A stretch of DNA of 64,000 nucleotides, taken from JAJDXW01 sp965202895 (GTDB lineage Bacteria > Pseudomonadota > Gammaproteobacteria > HK1). The stretch's first letter is position 1. Each line of letters begins with the position of its first letter. The notes beneath the pieces were generated by a model. It was not told the DNA's origin, ran no database searches, and was given only the letters and a program-made list of their open reading frames with translations. The position numbers were made by a program, and so were the translations under genes. Below, piece by piece: positions 1 through 8,402 of this stretch. The stretch covers positions 2,356,001 through 2,420,000 of the forward strand of contig OZ241901.1 of the NCBI GenBank assembly GCA_965202895.1, given 5' to 3'.

Positions 1-445
1 AGACGACCAGCAGCTTGCCGTTGTACTTGTCGTTGATCTCGCGCTCGATGATCGGCCGGTAGGCATCGACCACCTTGCGGTAGGTGGCGAGGTCGGAGAC
101 GAGGCCGGGCAGGTCGGCGCCCTCGAGGGCCGGGCTGTCCTGGGAGACGTAGGTGGAGACCACGAACACGACGTCGGCGGTGCCGAGCTTGAGCATCCGC
201 ATTCCCTCGAACCCCGAGAGGCCGAGCTCGGTGTACGACTTCGCGTTGGCGGTGAGGGCGCCGCCGGACACCTCCGGAATGCGGTCCATCCAGAACGGGC
301 CTTCGCGCTGCTGCCAGTGATCCATGTTGCCCCAGGAGCCGATGACGACGAATTCCTTCTCGCCGTAGTCGGCCGCCATCGACGTACCGGCGGTCATGGC
401 AAGGGCGGAGGCTGCCGCCCCGATGAGGATTGCCTTCAGCTTCAT
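1..445 (-). CDS. TRAP transporter solute-binding protein, DctP family (partial)
   Basis: N-terminal part (about 148 residues) of a periplasmic solute-binding protein of a TRAP-type transporter, which would hand an organic acid or similar anion to a sodium- or proton-driven membrane permease. It reads leftwards and is cut by the window edge. A signal peptide opens it (MKLKAILIGAAASALAM, with a cleavage region near SMAAD), followed by family-like stretches GSWGNMDHW, GFEGMRMLKLGTADVVF and DSPALEGADLPG. I chose the ATG at 445 because GGAGGA sits nine bases upstream; the in-frame ATG at 454 almost touches that GGAGGA. The permease subunits are not visible here, and the ligand cannot be told. Confidence 0.82.
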   Translation of the reverse strand, partial: MKLKAILIGAAASALAMTAGTSMAADYGEKEFVVIGSWGNMDHWQQREGPFWMDRIPEVSGGALTANAKSYTELGLSGFEGMRMLKLGTADVVFVVSTYVSQDSPALEGADLPGLVSDLATYRKVVDAYRPIIEREINDKYNGKLLVV

Positions 446-699
446 GGTCTTCATTCCTCCGAATGCTGGGTTGCTTCTCGGAACAGGGTCCGGATGCCGC
501 CCGCCATCTTTACCACGCGCCCCGCCCTCGCACAAGGAAGGCACCCGGCGAGGCATGTGCGCTGTTCGTAAGTATTTGAAACATATGGGAAGGATGGATC
601 CGTCGTACCCTGTGCATGTCCAGCCGCGACACGCTCGTGACCGTCTTATCCAGTTGATTTACAAAATCTTTCGTTACTGCGGCGGGCGGTTCCGTCGCG

Positions 700-836
700 G
701 TGGGGTGAAATCCGCTGACCAGACCCACGAACTGCCCCGAAACCGTGGAAGAACGCCGTTTCCGCGGGGTAAAAAATATCTCGACCCCCGATCTCCACCC
801 TCTATATCAAGAGGTTACGAACAGCGCCCGGGGCTC
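700..836 (+). repeat. 137 bp dispersed repeat, copy 1
   Basis: This stretch matches the reverse complement of 39010-39148 along nearly its full length. Shared blocks include TGGGGTGAAATCCGC, GGAAGAACGCCGT, a 'GGTAAA..ATATCTCG' block, CTATATCAA.AGGTTACG and AACAGCGCC. It contains no frame conserved between both copies, so it looks like a non-coding element. In this copy it is followed 39 bases later by a TTCACGCTG element. Function is unknown. Confidence 0.75.
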
Positions 837-874
837 CCGGAAGGCACCCGGCGAGGCACCCGGCGCAGGGCCTC

Positions 875-1145
875 TTCACGCTGACCGGCTCGCGGCCGGG
901 CATCGATGCCCGCTGCTCCTCCTGGGAACGGCGAGTCTCTTTGGGATACGGGGGGATACGGGGGGACACGGGGGGACCCGGGCGTCCCGCCCGCAAATGG
1001 GACGGCAGGACCGCCACGGGTCGATGCGGGCGAGACACCCGCGCCCGCAGGACGCGCCGTTCGGAGAACGCGCCGTTCCCAGGACCTCCGCCCCTCTGAT
1101 TCGACCGAACCGGGCCGCCCGCGCGAACCAGTCCCGCAGCGTGAA
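875..1145 (+). repeat. TTCACGCTG-ended palindromic element, copy A
   Basis: The element starts TTCACGCTG and ends CAGCGTGAA (271 bp). The left end continues ACCGGCTCGCGGCCGG then a GGGCATCGATGCCC palindrome; the right end, read inwards, continues CGGGACTGGTTCGCG. In the middle is a core that can fold on itself (GGGCGTCCCGCCCGC against a GCGGGCG... arm near 1030). A short tandem array based on GGGGGATAC lies at about 950-985. It has no transposase, so it would be a MITE-like or structural repeat. Confidence 0.75.
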
Positions 1146-1311
1146 ACGGCTCTGGTGGCCAAGGCAGGGGATGGCGCATCGGGAGGAGCGACGCGCTCCG
1201 GTAGCCCGGTACAATGCCGGCCGACCAGGGTTCGCAGGGGCGCGTCCCGTGCGGCGGACGCCTCCGGCGAGCCCCGGACGAGCACCCCGAGCCGGTGAAC
1301 CGCCGCCGACC

Positions 1312-1755
1312 ATGACCCGTCCCGACTTCTCCGAGCCGGCGAGCCTCCGGGACTGGATGGCGGCCATCCCGCACCAGAGGGCGATCGGGTTCGACCTCGT
1401 GGAGATGGGGGAGGACTTCGCGGTCGGGCGGGTCCCCTACCGCCGCTCCCTGGTCGGCAACCCCGCGAGCGGGGTGGTGCACGGCGGGATCGTCACCACC
1501 TTGCTCGATACCGTCGGCGGGATGGCGGCCCTCGCCCGGCAGGGCGAGTTCCTGGTCATGGCGACCCTGGACCTCCGGATCGACTACCTCCGCCCGTCCA
1601 CGCCGGGGGAAGACATCGCCGCCCGGGTGGAGTGCTACAAGCTGACCCGCAACGTCGCGTTCACGCGCGGGTTCGCGTTCAACGGCGACCCCGGCGACCC
1701 CCTCGCCTCGATGAGCGCCACCTACATGCTCAACACCCCGGCGGTGCGCTCTTGA
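1312..1755 (+). CDS. PaaI-type hotdog thioesterase
   Basis: A 147-residue single-domain hotdog protein of the PaaI/YdiI type, expected to hydrolyse an acyl- or aryl-CoA thioester in the cytoplasm. The family signature is the loop-helix GVVHGGIVTTLLDTVGGMAA (about residues 57-76), followed by LDLRIDYLRPS, the strand that lines the CoA site. Length is normal. The start ATG follows a GC-rich leader with no strong ribosome site. The stop overlaps a TTG codon that probably starts the next, related thioesterase, so the two look like a tandem duplicate translated together. The substrate cannot be predicted. Confidence 0.8.
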   Translation: MTRPDFSEPASLRDWMAAIPHQRAIGFDLVEMGEDFAVGRVPYRRSLVGNPASGVVHGGIVTTLLDTVGGMAALARQGEFLVMATLDLRIDYLRPSTPGEDIAARVECYKLTRNVAFTRGFAFNGDPGDPLASMSATYMLNTPAVRS

Positions 1756-2219
1756 ACGGCGGCAGGGACGGCGGGGCGCGGCCCGAACCGGGGCTCGAGG
1801 CGGTGGTCCTCGAAGCGCGGCGGGCGCGCGACTTCTCCCGGATCACCGGGGCGATCCCCTACGCGCGGTTCCTCGGGATCGACGTCGACGTCAAGGGCGA
1901 CGAGATCACGACCTGCATGCGTTACCGCGACGAGCTCATCGGCAACCCCGCCCTCCCCGCCCTGCACGGGGGCACCCTCGGGGCGCTCCTCGAGCACGCC
2001 GCCATCTTCGAGCTGCTCTGGAGCGAGGACGTGAAGCCGCTTCCGAAGACGATCAACATCACCGTCGAGTACCTTCGTTCCGCACGTCCCCGCGATACCT
2101 TCGCGCGGGCGGAGATCACCAAGCGCGGGCGCCGGGTCGCGAACGTGCACTCGACCGCCTGGCAGGACCGCCGCGACCGCCCCATGGCCCAGGCCCACGC
2201 CCACTTCCTGCTTCGATGA
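1752..2219 (+). CDS. second PaaI-type hotdog thioesterase
   Basis: A 155-residue hotdog-fold thioesterase following directly on the previous gene. It has the typical LHGGTLGALLEHAAIFELL helix region and a TINITVEYLRS strand, the equivalents of VHGGIVTTLLDTV and LDLRIDYLRPS upstream. The proposed start is a TTG at 1752 overlapping the upstream stop (TTGA). The frame is open further upstream, so the start is the least certain part. The neighbour pair suggests a heterologous thioesterase complex or two enzymes acting on related CoA esters; this is inference from position only. Confidence 0.75.
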   Translation: MNGGRDGGARPEPGLEAVVLEARRARDFSRITGAIPYARFLGIDVDVKGDEITTCMRYRDELIGNPALPALHGGTLGALLEHAAIFELLWSEDVKPLPKTINITVEYLRSARPRDTFARAEITKRGRRVANVHSTAWQDRRDRPMAQAHAHFLLR

Positions 2220-2762
2220 CGGCGACGGCGAGGCCCCTGCGCCGCCCCTGCGCCGCAGAATCCCTTTCGGAAGGCGCCGCCGGGGACGAATCCCCCGAAC
2301 CGAAGGAAGAATGAGATCCATCGACACTCGTGATCGCACCCCCTTGCGCAGGAGGGAGCGTTGCACCTTTTGGTAGACTCTCCCCCGGCGCTCGAGTCAG
2401 CCGGGCCAGCCGGGCTACAGGCCCGCCGGGGGGTGTACCCGTCCCCGCGAGCGCCCTTCATCGTTCCCTCCGAATACGCGGCCCATATCGCCTCTCATCG
2501 CGCCCCCCCACCCCCCGCGCAGGAGGGAGGAAGCACGGTCGAAGCGGCTCTCGGGGTTCAAGTCGATGACAGCCTGCCTTTGCCATTTTGAGAATGAAAA
2601 ACAATTCGTTATGACATCAGACGCCGACTTTCCCGGGACAGCGGTAATCCATCGAAGGGATGCGTCGTCCCGGCCGCGGCTCCGGATCACCTCCGTCCTC
2701 GCCTCGAAGCCGGGAGGTTGCCGGAAGATCCTTTCCGCGGGTCGGGCGCCGGGGAGACCCCG
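2220..2762. other. 543 bp without a gene
   Basis: I see no credible coding sequence. The left part is GC-rich with a repeated GCGCAGGAGGGAG (2345 and 2517 areas). From about 2570 to 2640 the DNA becomes AT-rich and is the most likely place for a promoter of the nitroreductase gene starting at 2763; a Fur-box-like sequence lies there. Confidence 0.5.
2590..2608. promoter_or_regulatory. possible Fur-like operator
   Basis: GAGAATGAAAAACAATTCG agrees at about 13 of 19 positions with the classical Fur box GATAATGATAATCATTATC, in an AT-rich pocket about 155 bases before the nitroreductase. The match is modest and its dyad imperfect, so this is a weak call. Confidence 0.2.
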
Positions 2763-3494
2763 ATGAGAAAGCCGGCGCCGACCGACCATCCCATCCACCC
2801 TCTCCTCGGCGAACGCTGGAGTCCCTACGTGTTCACCGGGAAGGACGTGGAGGAGGGGGACCTGCTGGCCCTCTTCGAGGCGGCGCGGTGGGCGGCCTCC
2901 TCATACAACGCGCAGCCCTGGCGGTTCCTCCTGGCCCGCCGCCGGAGCGAGCCGGCCGCCTTCGAGAAGGCGCTCTCGTGCCTGGTCCCGTTCAACCGGG
3001 GCTGGGCCCGGCACGCGCCGGTCCTCGCCCTCGGGCTCGTGCAGGCCGGGAGCGCCGCCGGCGGCGCCCCGGATCCGGTCGCGGCCCACGACCTCGGGCT
3101 CGCCGCCGCGAGCCTGACCGTCGAGGCGACCCACCGGGGGCTCGCGGTGCACCAGATGAGCGGAATCGTCGCGGACCGGATCCGCGGGGCCTACGCCGTT
3201 CCCGAGGACGTGCTCCCCGTGACCGCCCTCGCCATCGGCTACGCCGCCGCTCCCGCGTCCACGCCCGAGGAGTGGCGGGAGCGGCAGGTGCGGCCACGGG
3301 AGCGGCGGCGGCTGGCGGAGCTCGTGTTCGGGGAGCGATGGGGAGCGCCGGCCGCCTTCCTCCCCGGCGAGCCGGAGGACCGAGCTCGGGGATCGGATAT
3401 CATCCGTGCGCCCGCAGACCACCGCCCGGCCGGACACGGGCGGGGCGGGGCGGACCGTCGGGACCGTGGGACGCCCCGGAGAGCCGGGCGCTGA
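2763..3494 (+). CDS. nitroreductase family protein
   Basis: A 243-residue flavoprotein of the nitroreductase family, expected to bind FMN and reduce nitro- or quinone-type compounds with NAD(P)H. The N-terminus has the hallmark ARWAASSYNAQPWRFLLA (FMN phosphate-binding region), then AHDLGLAAASLTVEATHRGLAVHQMSG, the helix between the two flavin-binding halves, and VTALAIGYA near residue 160. After about residue 200 (LAELVFGERWG), where this family normally ends, about 40 low-complexity residues rich in Arg, Gly and Asp follow, probably a dispensable tail. The ATG follows GGGGAGACCCCG. The next gene starts 15 bases after the stop. Confidence 0.85.
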   Translation: MRKPAPTDHPIHPLLGERWSPYVFTGKDVEEGDLLALFEAARWAASSYNAQPWRFLLARRRSEPAAFEKALSCLVPFNRGWARHAPVLALGLVQAGSAAGGAPDPVAAHDLGLAAASLTVEATHRGLAVHQMSGIVADRIRGAYAVPEDVLPVTALAIGYAAAPASTPEEWRERQVRPRERRRLAELVFGERWGAPAAFLPGEPEDRARGSDIIRAPADHRPAGHGRGGADRRDRGTPRRAGR

Positions 3495-3508
3495 ACGAGG
3501 ACCGGACC

Positions 3509-4285
3509 ATGTCCACAGGCATCCCCCGCGGCCGACCCGCCCCCTTCTTCTCCGCCGCGCTCCTTCCCAGGCTGCTCCTCGCCGCCGCGCTCGCGCTCCT
3601 CTGGGGCGGCGGCCCGGCGCGGGCCGGGGGGCCGGCGGTGGTCGAGCTCTTCACCTCCCAGAGCTGCTACTCGTGCCCGCCGGCCGAAGCACTTCTCGGC
3701 GAGCTGGCCGGGCGCGACGACCTCATCGCCCTCGAGCTCCACGTCGACTACTGGGACGACCTGGTCTACGGCTCCGCCGGGCGCTGGAAGGACGTCTTCT
3801 CCAGCCCCGCCTTCACCGCGCGGCAGCGGCGGTACGCGGCACGGATCCGGAACGGCGGCGTCTACACGCCGCAGATCGTGGTCGACGGCGTGGTCCAGGC
3901 CGTCGGGTCGAGGCGCGGCCGGGTGCTGCGCCTCGTCGAACGCTCCGCCCGCATCGTGAAGCCGGTCCTCGTGTCGGTGCAGATCGCGCCCGAGGGCGGG
4001 TTCACGGTCACCCTGGCGCCGAGAGCCGGCCGGCCCTCCGCCGCGGTGCTGCTCGCCCGCTACGACCTTCGGCGCGTGACCCCGGTCGAGGCGGGCGAGA
4101 ACAAGGGCAAGACCCTCGTCAACCACCACGTCGTGCGCGAGCTTCGGGAGGTGGGCGACTGGGCCGGCGATCCCGTCGAGATCCCTCTCGCGGACATCCG
4201 CCTCGGCCCCGACGAGGGGTGCGCCGTCCTCGTGCAGGCGCACGATCAGGGCGCCATCCTCGGCGCCGCGGCCTGCCCGTCGTAG
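3509..4285 (+). CDS. secreted DUF1223 protein
   Basis: A 258-residue protein of the DUF1223 family, whose fold is thioredoxin-like and whose function is not established. It begins with a long signal peptide (hydrophobic run LLPRLLLAAALALLWGG, cleavage likely after ARA), so the mature part should be periplasmic. The family motif ELFTSQSCYSCPPAEALL follows at once, with two cysteines in a CYSC arrangement like a redox active site. Other conserved stretches are HVDYWDDLVY, RNGGVYTPQIVVDG and NHHVVREL. It starts 15 bases after the nitroreductase stop, so the two are probably co-transcribed, and both could be redox proteins. Confidence 0.85.
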   Translation: MSTGIPRGRPAPFFSAALLPRLLLAAALALLWGGGPARAGGPAVVELFTSQSCYSCPPAEALLGELAGRDDLIALELHVDYWDDLVYGSAGRWKDVFSSPAFTARQRRYAARIRNGGVYTPQIVVDGVVQAVGSRRGRVLRLVERSARIVKPVLVSVQIAPEGGFTVTLAPRAGRPSAAVLLARYDLRRVTPVEAGENKGKTLVNHHVVRELREVGDWAGDPVEIPLADIRLGPDEGCAVLVQAHDQGAILGAAACPS

Positions 4286-4475
4286 CGCTCGCGCCGCCCA
4301 CTCCGGCTTTCTCACCGGGGACGCTCGCCGGGGGAGCCCTCGTCCACCGGCCTCGCCCCCGATTCCCGGATTCCCGCCCCGGAACGCAGTGCGGGTCGTG
4401 CGAGGGGCGAAGGCGGCGGGAAACGGGCGGAGGCGGGCGGAAACGGGCGGGCGGGGCCGGCCGCCCCCGCCCCCC

Positions 4476-5171
4476 TCAGCGGCGCTCGTACTGGGCCGCG
4501 CCGAAGAGCATCTCCTTCGTCTTCTCGTCCATGGGGCCGGCCCGGCGGCGGTCGGCGAGCACCCGGACCCCGCGCTCCACGGCCGGCCGGGCGGCGATGG
4601 TGTCCACCCAGCGCTCGACGTTCGGGTAGTCGCCGACGTCGATCCCCTGGTTCTCGTGGATGCGGACCCACGGGAAGGTCGCCATGTCCGCGATGGTGTA
4701 CTCGGCGCCCCCCAGCCACTCGGCCTCGTCCAGCCGCCGGTCGAGCACGTTGTAGAGCCGCTTCCCCTCGTTCACGTAGCGGTCGATGGCGTAGGGGATC
4801 TTCTCCGGCGCGTAGTTGCGGAAGTGGTGGACCTGGCCGAGCATCGGACCGACGTGGCCCATCTGGGTCATGAGCCACTGGTTGACGACGTGGCGCTCGC
4901 GCGCCCCGGACGGATAGAACCGGCCGGTCTTCTCCCCGAGATAGATGAGCATCGCGCCCGACTCGGCGAGGGTGATGGGCTCCCCGTCCGGCCCGTCGTG
5001 GTCCACCATCGCGGGCATCTTGTTGTTCGGGCTGATCCGGAGGAACTCGGGGGTGAACTGGTCGCCCTCCCCGATGTCGATCGGGATCACGTCGTAGGCG
5101 AGCCCGGTCTCCTCGAGCATGATGTGGATCTTGTGTCCGTTCGGGGTCGGCCACGTGTAGAGGTCGATCAT
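4476..5171 (-). CDS. glutathione S-transferase, YfcG/Nu-like
   Basis: A 231-residue glutathione transferase. The N-terminal thioredoxin-like domain opens with MIDLYTWPTPNGHKI, where TPNG is the active-site turn of the YfcG/Ure2-like class, and carries NKMPAMVDHD with the cis-proline and TLAESGAMLIYLGEK with the glutathione-binding ESGA. The helical C-terminal domain contains GGAEYTIADMATFPW, the conserved N-capping box. Such enzymes usually act as glutathione-dependent disulfide reductases or peroxidases. The stop lies beside a GC-rich inverted repeat. The upstream gene on the same strand, a luciferase-like oxidoreductase, ends 85 bases before this start, so both may share a transcript. Confidence 0.9.
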   Translation of the reverse strand: MIDLYTWPTPNGHKIHIMLEETGLAYDVIPIDIGEGDQFTPEFLRISPNNKMPAMVDHDGPDGEPITLAESGAMLIYLGEKTGRFYPSGARERHVVNQWLMTQMGHVGPMLGQVHHFRNYAPEKIPYAIDRYVNEGKRLYNVLDRRLDEAEWLGGAEYTIADMATFPWVRIHENQGIDVGDYPNVERWVDTIAARPAVERGVRVLADRRRAGPMDEKTKEMLFGAAQYERR

Positions 5172-5256
5172 CTTTCGCTTCCTTCGGAGGATGGATGGGA
5201 TCCCGGAGGTTCGAGGGGGCGGAGCGATCCCGTCCCTCCCGGCCCGGGCAGGGCGT

Positions 5257-6462
5257 TCAGCCGCTTGCGGACGTCGAGCGCGTCGTCTGCCAGGCGCCGC
5301 GCTCTCCGCGCCGGGCACGCTCTTCCTGGTGGCGGTCGATCTCGCGCTGCACCGCCTTGCGCGCCTCGCCGGCGAGGCGTTCGTTGTTCGCGGCGGAGAC
5401 GTCGTAGCTGTCCGAGCGCGCCGCGAGCCGCGACTGGAACCGCGGCATCACGTAGCGGGCGATGAGCTCGTAGCTGCGCTTCGTCTGCGCCCAGTCGGCC
5501 CAGTTGTGGGCGAAGAGCATGTAGCAGCCGAACCCGCCCCGCGAGCCCTCCCAGAGCCGCTCGAGGGCGGCGACCGCGTCGTCCGGGGCGCCGATGGCGG
5601 CGATCCCGTTCTCCCGCATGTACCCGAGATGGTCTTCCACCCCGTCCGGCACGATCGGGAAGGTCGTGATCTCCCGGAAGTACTCGAGCCAGCGCGGGAG
5701 CCCGAACTCGACGTCGCGCTCGGCCTGCTCGCGGGTCTCGGCGACGTGCATCATGGAGACCACCCGCCAGCGGGACCGATCCGCCCGGTGGCCGTTCTCG
5801 GCCGAGATGGCCTCGCAGGTCTCCCAGTTCGCCGCGTGGGCGGCGAGGCCGGAGTCGGTCGTGCTGCCGATGGAGAGCATGCCGAGGCCGTACTTGCCCG
5901 CCGTGCGGGCCCCGACCGGCGAGCGCGCCGACGCGACCGCCATCTCCACCATCGGCTTGGTGTAGCACTCCATCTGGAGGCGTGCGTCGCGGAGCTCGAA
6001 CCAGTCCGTCTTGCGGCTCACCGTCTCGCCGCGAAGGAGCGGAACGAGGACGGAGACCGCCTCGTCCATCCGGCGGCGCTGCTCCGCGACCGGGATCCCC
6101 ATCTTGTCCGCGTCCGCGGTGAGTGCGCCCGGCCCGACGCCGAACATCGCGCGGCCGCGGGTCATGTAGTCGAGCTGCAGGATCCGGTCCGCGACCATGA
6201 AGGGGTGGTGGTAGGGAAGCGAGACCACCCCGGTCCCGAGCCGGATGCGCCGGGTGCGCTCCGCCGCCGCCGCGATGAACATCTCGGGGCAGGCGATGAT
6301 CTCGAAGCCGCCGGAGTGGTGCTCTCCGATCCAGGCCTCGTCGTAGTCCAGCCGGTCGAGCCACTCGACGAGCTCGAAGTCGCGCTCGAGCGCGAGCACC
6401 GGGTTCTCGTCGAGCGCGTGAAACGGCGCGAGAAAGATGCCGAACCGGACGTGGCGGCTCAT
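5257..6462 (-). CDS. LLM-class flavin-dependent oxidoreductase
   Basis: A 401-residue protein of the bacterial luciferase-like monooxygenase superfamily (TIM barrel, FMN/FMNH2). It shows RFGIFLAPFH at the first strand, YDEAWIGEHHSGGFE, RIRLGTGVVSLPYHHP and RGRAMFGVGPGALTADADKMG, in the order of limonene- and alkanal-monooxygenase-like enzymes. The chosen ATG at 6462 has GGGAG eight bases upstream; an in-frame ATG ten codons earlier has no such site. The C-terminal 60 residues are charged and Arg-rich. The substrate is unknown. It probably forms a transcription unit with the glutathione transferase downstream. Confidence 0.87.
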   Translation of the reverse strand: MSRHVRFGIFLAPFHALDENPVLALERDFELVEWLDRLDYDEAWIGEHHSGGFEIIACPEMFIAAAAERTRRIRLGTGVVSLPYHHPFMVADRILQLDYMTRGRAMFGVGPGALTADADKMGIPVAEQRRRMDEAVSVLVPLLRGETVSRKTDWFELRDARLQMECYTKPMVEMAVASARSPVGARTAGKYGLGMLSIGSTTDSGLAAHAANWETCEAISAENGHRADRSRWRVVSMMHVAETREQAERDVEFGLPRWLEYFREITTFPIVPDGVEDHLGYMRENGIAAIGAPDDAVAALERLWEGSRGGFGCYMLFAHNWADWAQTKRSYELIARYVMPRFQSRLAARSDSYDVSAANNERLAGEARKAVQREIDRHQEERARRGERGAWQTTRSTSASG

Positions 6463-6548
6463 GAAGACTCCCGGGCGAGATGCGAACCGCAAGCCTAACC
6501 GAACGGGAGCCGATCGGGAAACCGCGTGGGCGCGGAAACCCGGATCGT

Positions 6549-6857
6549 TTCACGCTGCGGAATTGGTTCGCGCGGGTGAACCCGATTCGGTCGAATCGGA
6601 GCGGCGGAGGTCCTGGGAACGGCGCCTGACCGGGACGCGGGTGTCCGGCGGCCGGCGCGTCCTGTGGACGCTCGTGTCTCGCCCGCATCGACCCGTGGGG
6701 GTCTTGCCGTCCCATTGGCGGGCGGAACGCCGCGGGCGGGATGCCGCGGGCGGGATGCCGCGGGCGGAACGCCCGGGTCTCCCCGGGTCCCTGAGACCCG
6801 CCGTTCCCAGGAAGGGCGGTGGGCATCGATGCCGGGCCGCGAGTCGGTCGGCGTGAA
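6549..6857 (-). repeat. TTCACGCTG-ended palindromic element, copy B
   Basis: A 309 bp copy in the opposite orientation to copy A. It starts TTCACGCTGCGGAATTGGTTCG and ends CGACTCGG-type sequence with CGGCGTGAA; the right end read inwards gives the ACCGACTCGCGGCC end and the GGCATCGATGCC palindrome. The core (about 6673-6775) carries a tandem array of a 14 bp unit, CCGCGGGCGGGATG, in about three copies. It lies upstream of the leftward oxidoreductase gene and of polymerase IV. No protein is encoded. Confidence 0.75.
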
Positions 6858-6949
6858 GGAGCCCCGCCCGGAGATCGGGATGACTTCACCCCGCATCGGG
6901 GGCGCGCGCGGGATGCGTCTCGAAGAAGAGCGCGGGTGGTAGTGGTACT

Positions 6950-7036
6950 GGTTCGAGAATGCGGAGCTGGTGGTTCATGCGACGCCGATCGGGACGCGGG
7001 GGCCGCCCCCGGAGCCGGAGACCGACAGGGTGAAAT
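6950..7036 (+). repeat. short dispersed repeat (TTCATGCGA..CGGATCGGGACG type), copy 1
   Basis: GGTTCGAGAATGCGG followed by TTCATGCGACGCCGATCGG and a GGGGGCCGCCCCCGGAGCCGG block, ending GGGTGAAAT. The same order of blocks appears at 55551-55626, and the left part also at 38871-38931. It is non-coding and lies upstream of dinB. Confidence 0.6.
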
Positions 7037-7214
7037 CACCCTGCCCGGAGGCGTGTGCGCCGCGGGGAGCTTCGCCCTTCGTCCGGAAGCGGGCGCGGTC
7101 CGGGCCGCGCGGGAGCGGGGCAGCCGGCCGGGATGCGCCGCCAAAGACTCCGCTACACTCGGGGCGCCCCGGACGCCTCGCCGACCCCGCCGCAACCGGG
7201 ACGACCGCCCGATC

Positions 7215-8402
7215 ATGGCTTCCGGCTGGCCGCGCATCATCCTCCACGCCGACATGGACGCGTTCTTCGCGGCCGTCGAGCAGCTCGACCGCCCGGAGCT
7301 CCGCGGCAAGGCGCTGCTCATCGGCGGCACGGGACCGCGCGGCGTGGTTTCCACCGCGAGCTACGAAGCGCGGCCGTGCGGGGTGGGGAGCGCGATGCCG
7401 ATGGCCGCCGCGCGCCGCCTCTGCCCGGACGCGATCGTGCTCCCGCCCCGTTTCGAGCGTTACCGCGCCGTCTCGCGGGTCGTGATGCGCACCCTCGGCG
7501 CCTTCTCGCCCCTCGTCGAGCCCCTGAGCGTCGACGAGGCGTTCGTCGACATGACGGGGTGCGAGGCCCTCTCCGGCGAGCCGCGGACGATGGGTGAATC
7601 GATCCGGCGGGCGGTGTTCGAGGCGACCGGGCTCACCGTCTCGGTGGGGATCTCCACCACCAAGTACGTGGCGAAGGTCGCGAGCGACCACGGCAAGCCC
7701 GACGGGCTGACCGTCGTCGCCCCGGACGAAGTGGCCCGCTTTCTGCACCCGCTGCCGATCGGCCGGCTCTGGGGGGTGGGGCCCCGCACCCGGGAGCGTC
7801 TGGAGGCGCGGGGCGTCACCACGATCGGCGAGGTCGCCGCCACCCCCCTGGATGTGCTCGAGCGCTGGCTCGGCGCCCTCGGCGCCCACGTCCACGCGCT
7901 CGCGCAGGGACGGGACGCGCGGGCGGTGATCCCCGAGCGGGAGGCGAAGAGCATCGGCTCCGAGAACACCCTCGACACGGACGTCGTCGGCGAAGCGGCG
8001 ATCCGGCCGTGGCTCCACCGCGCGGCGGACACCGTGGCGCGCAGGATGCGGGACGAGGGGCTGGCCGCGCGCGGCGTCCGGGTGAAGCTCCGGACCTCCG
8101 ACTTCCGGCTGCACACCCGGCAGACCGTGCTGGGGGCGGCTACCCGGGCGACCCGGCCGATCGTCGAAGCCGCCGAGGCGCTGCTCCGCGAGTTCGATCT
8201 CGGTGTACCGGTCCGCCTCGTCGGGGTCGCCGCGTTCGAGCTTCGCGAAGGGGACGCGGGCGAGGCGGAGCAGCTCGATCTCTTCGATGCACCGCACGAA
8301 GCGCACGACGAACGGCTCGACCGGACGCTCGACGCGGTGCGCAAGCGCTTCGGGGAACGGGCGCTCACCCGAGCCCGGAACCTCGCTCCCCCCGAGACGT
8401 GA
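7215..8402 (+). CDS. dinB: DNA polymerase IV (Y-family)
   Basis: A 395-residue translesion DNA polymerase. The catalytic palm is complete: ILHADMDAFFAAVEQ holds the first metal-binding Asp, and PLSVDEAFVDMTG the second Asp-Glu pair; VGISTTKYVAKVASDHGKPDG is the classic Y-family stretch, and IGRLWGVGP the helix-hairpin-helix thumb. The little-finger domain follows, and QLDLFD near residue 355 is a typical beta-clamp binding motif. Length is standard for DinB. It is single and flanked by non-coding repeats, with no visible LexA box. Its role is bypass of damaged bases, at the cost of accuracy. Confidence 0.95.
   Translation: MASGWPRIILHADMDAFFAAVEQLDRPELRGKALLIGGTGPRGVVSTASYEARPCGVGSAMPMAAARRLCPDAIVLPPRFERYRAVSRVVMRTLGAFSPLVEPLSVDEAFVDMTGCEALSGEPRTMGESIRRAVFEATGLTVSVGISTTKYVAKVASDHGKPDGLTVVAPDEVARFLHPLPIGRLWGVGPRTRERLEARGVTTIGEVAATPLDVLERWLGALGAHVHALAQGRDARAVIPEREAKSIGSENTLDTDVVGEAAIRPWLHRAADTVARRMRDEGLAARGVRVKLRTSDFRLHTRQTVLGAATRATRPIVEAAEALLREFDLGVPVRLVGVAAFELREGDAGEAEQLDLFDAPHEAHDERLDRTLDAVRKRFGERALTRARNLAPPET

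Larger units (their letters stand above)
446..1311. other. 866 bp without a gene; holds two repeat units
   Basis: No convincing gene lies between the TRAP receptor and the first thioesterase. The left third (about 540-690) is less GC-rich and may hold the promoter of the leftward TRAP gene. Bases 700-836 are one copy of a 137 bp repeat found again, inverted, at 39010-39148. Bases 875-1145 are one copy of the TTCACGCTG-ended element. Open frames here have no recognisable protein content. Confidence 0.6.

Noticed and set aside
6549..6560. parS-like half site (GTTTCACG) at the ends of the hairpin elements
   Set aside because: A parS site needs a full 16 bp palindrome (TGTTTCACGTGAAACA). The element ends carry only half of it and the other half lies 170-310 bp away.
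6729..6770. Possible CRISPR-like array
   Set aside because: The units are direct tandem copies of about 14 bp with no spacers and no cas genes nearby.
5168..7354. Long minus-strand open frame across the oxidoreductase and hairpin element B
   Set aside because: The frame with luciferase-like motifs (5257-6462) explains the region. The other frame is compositionally biased and includes the repeat.
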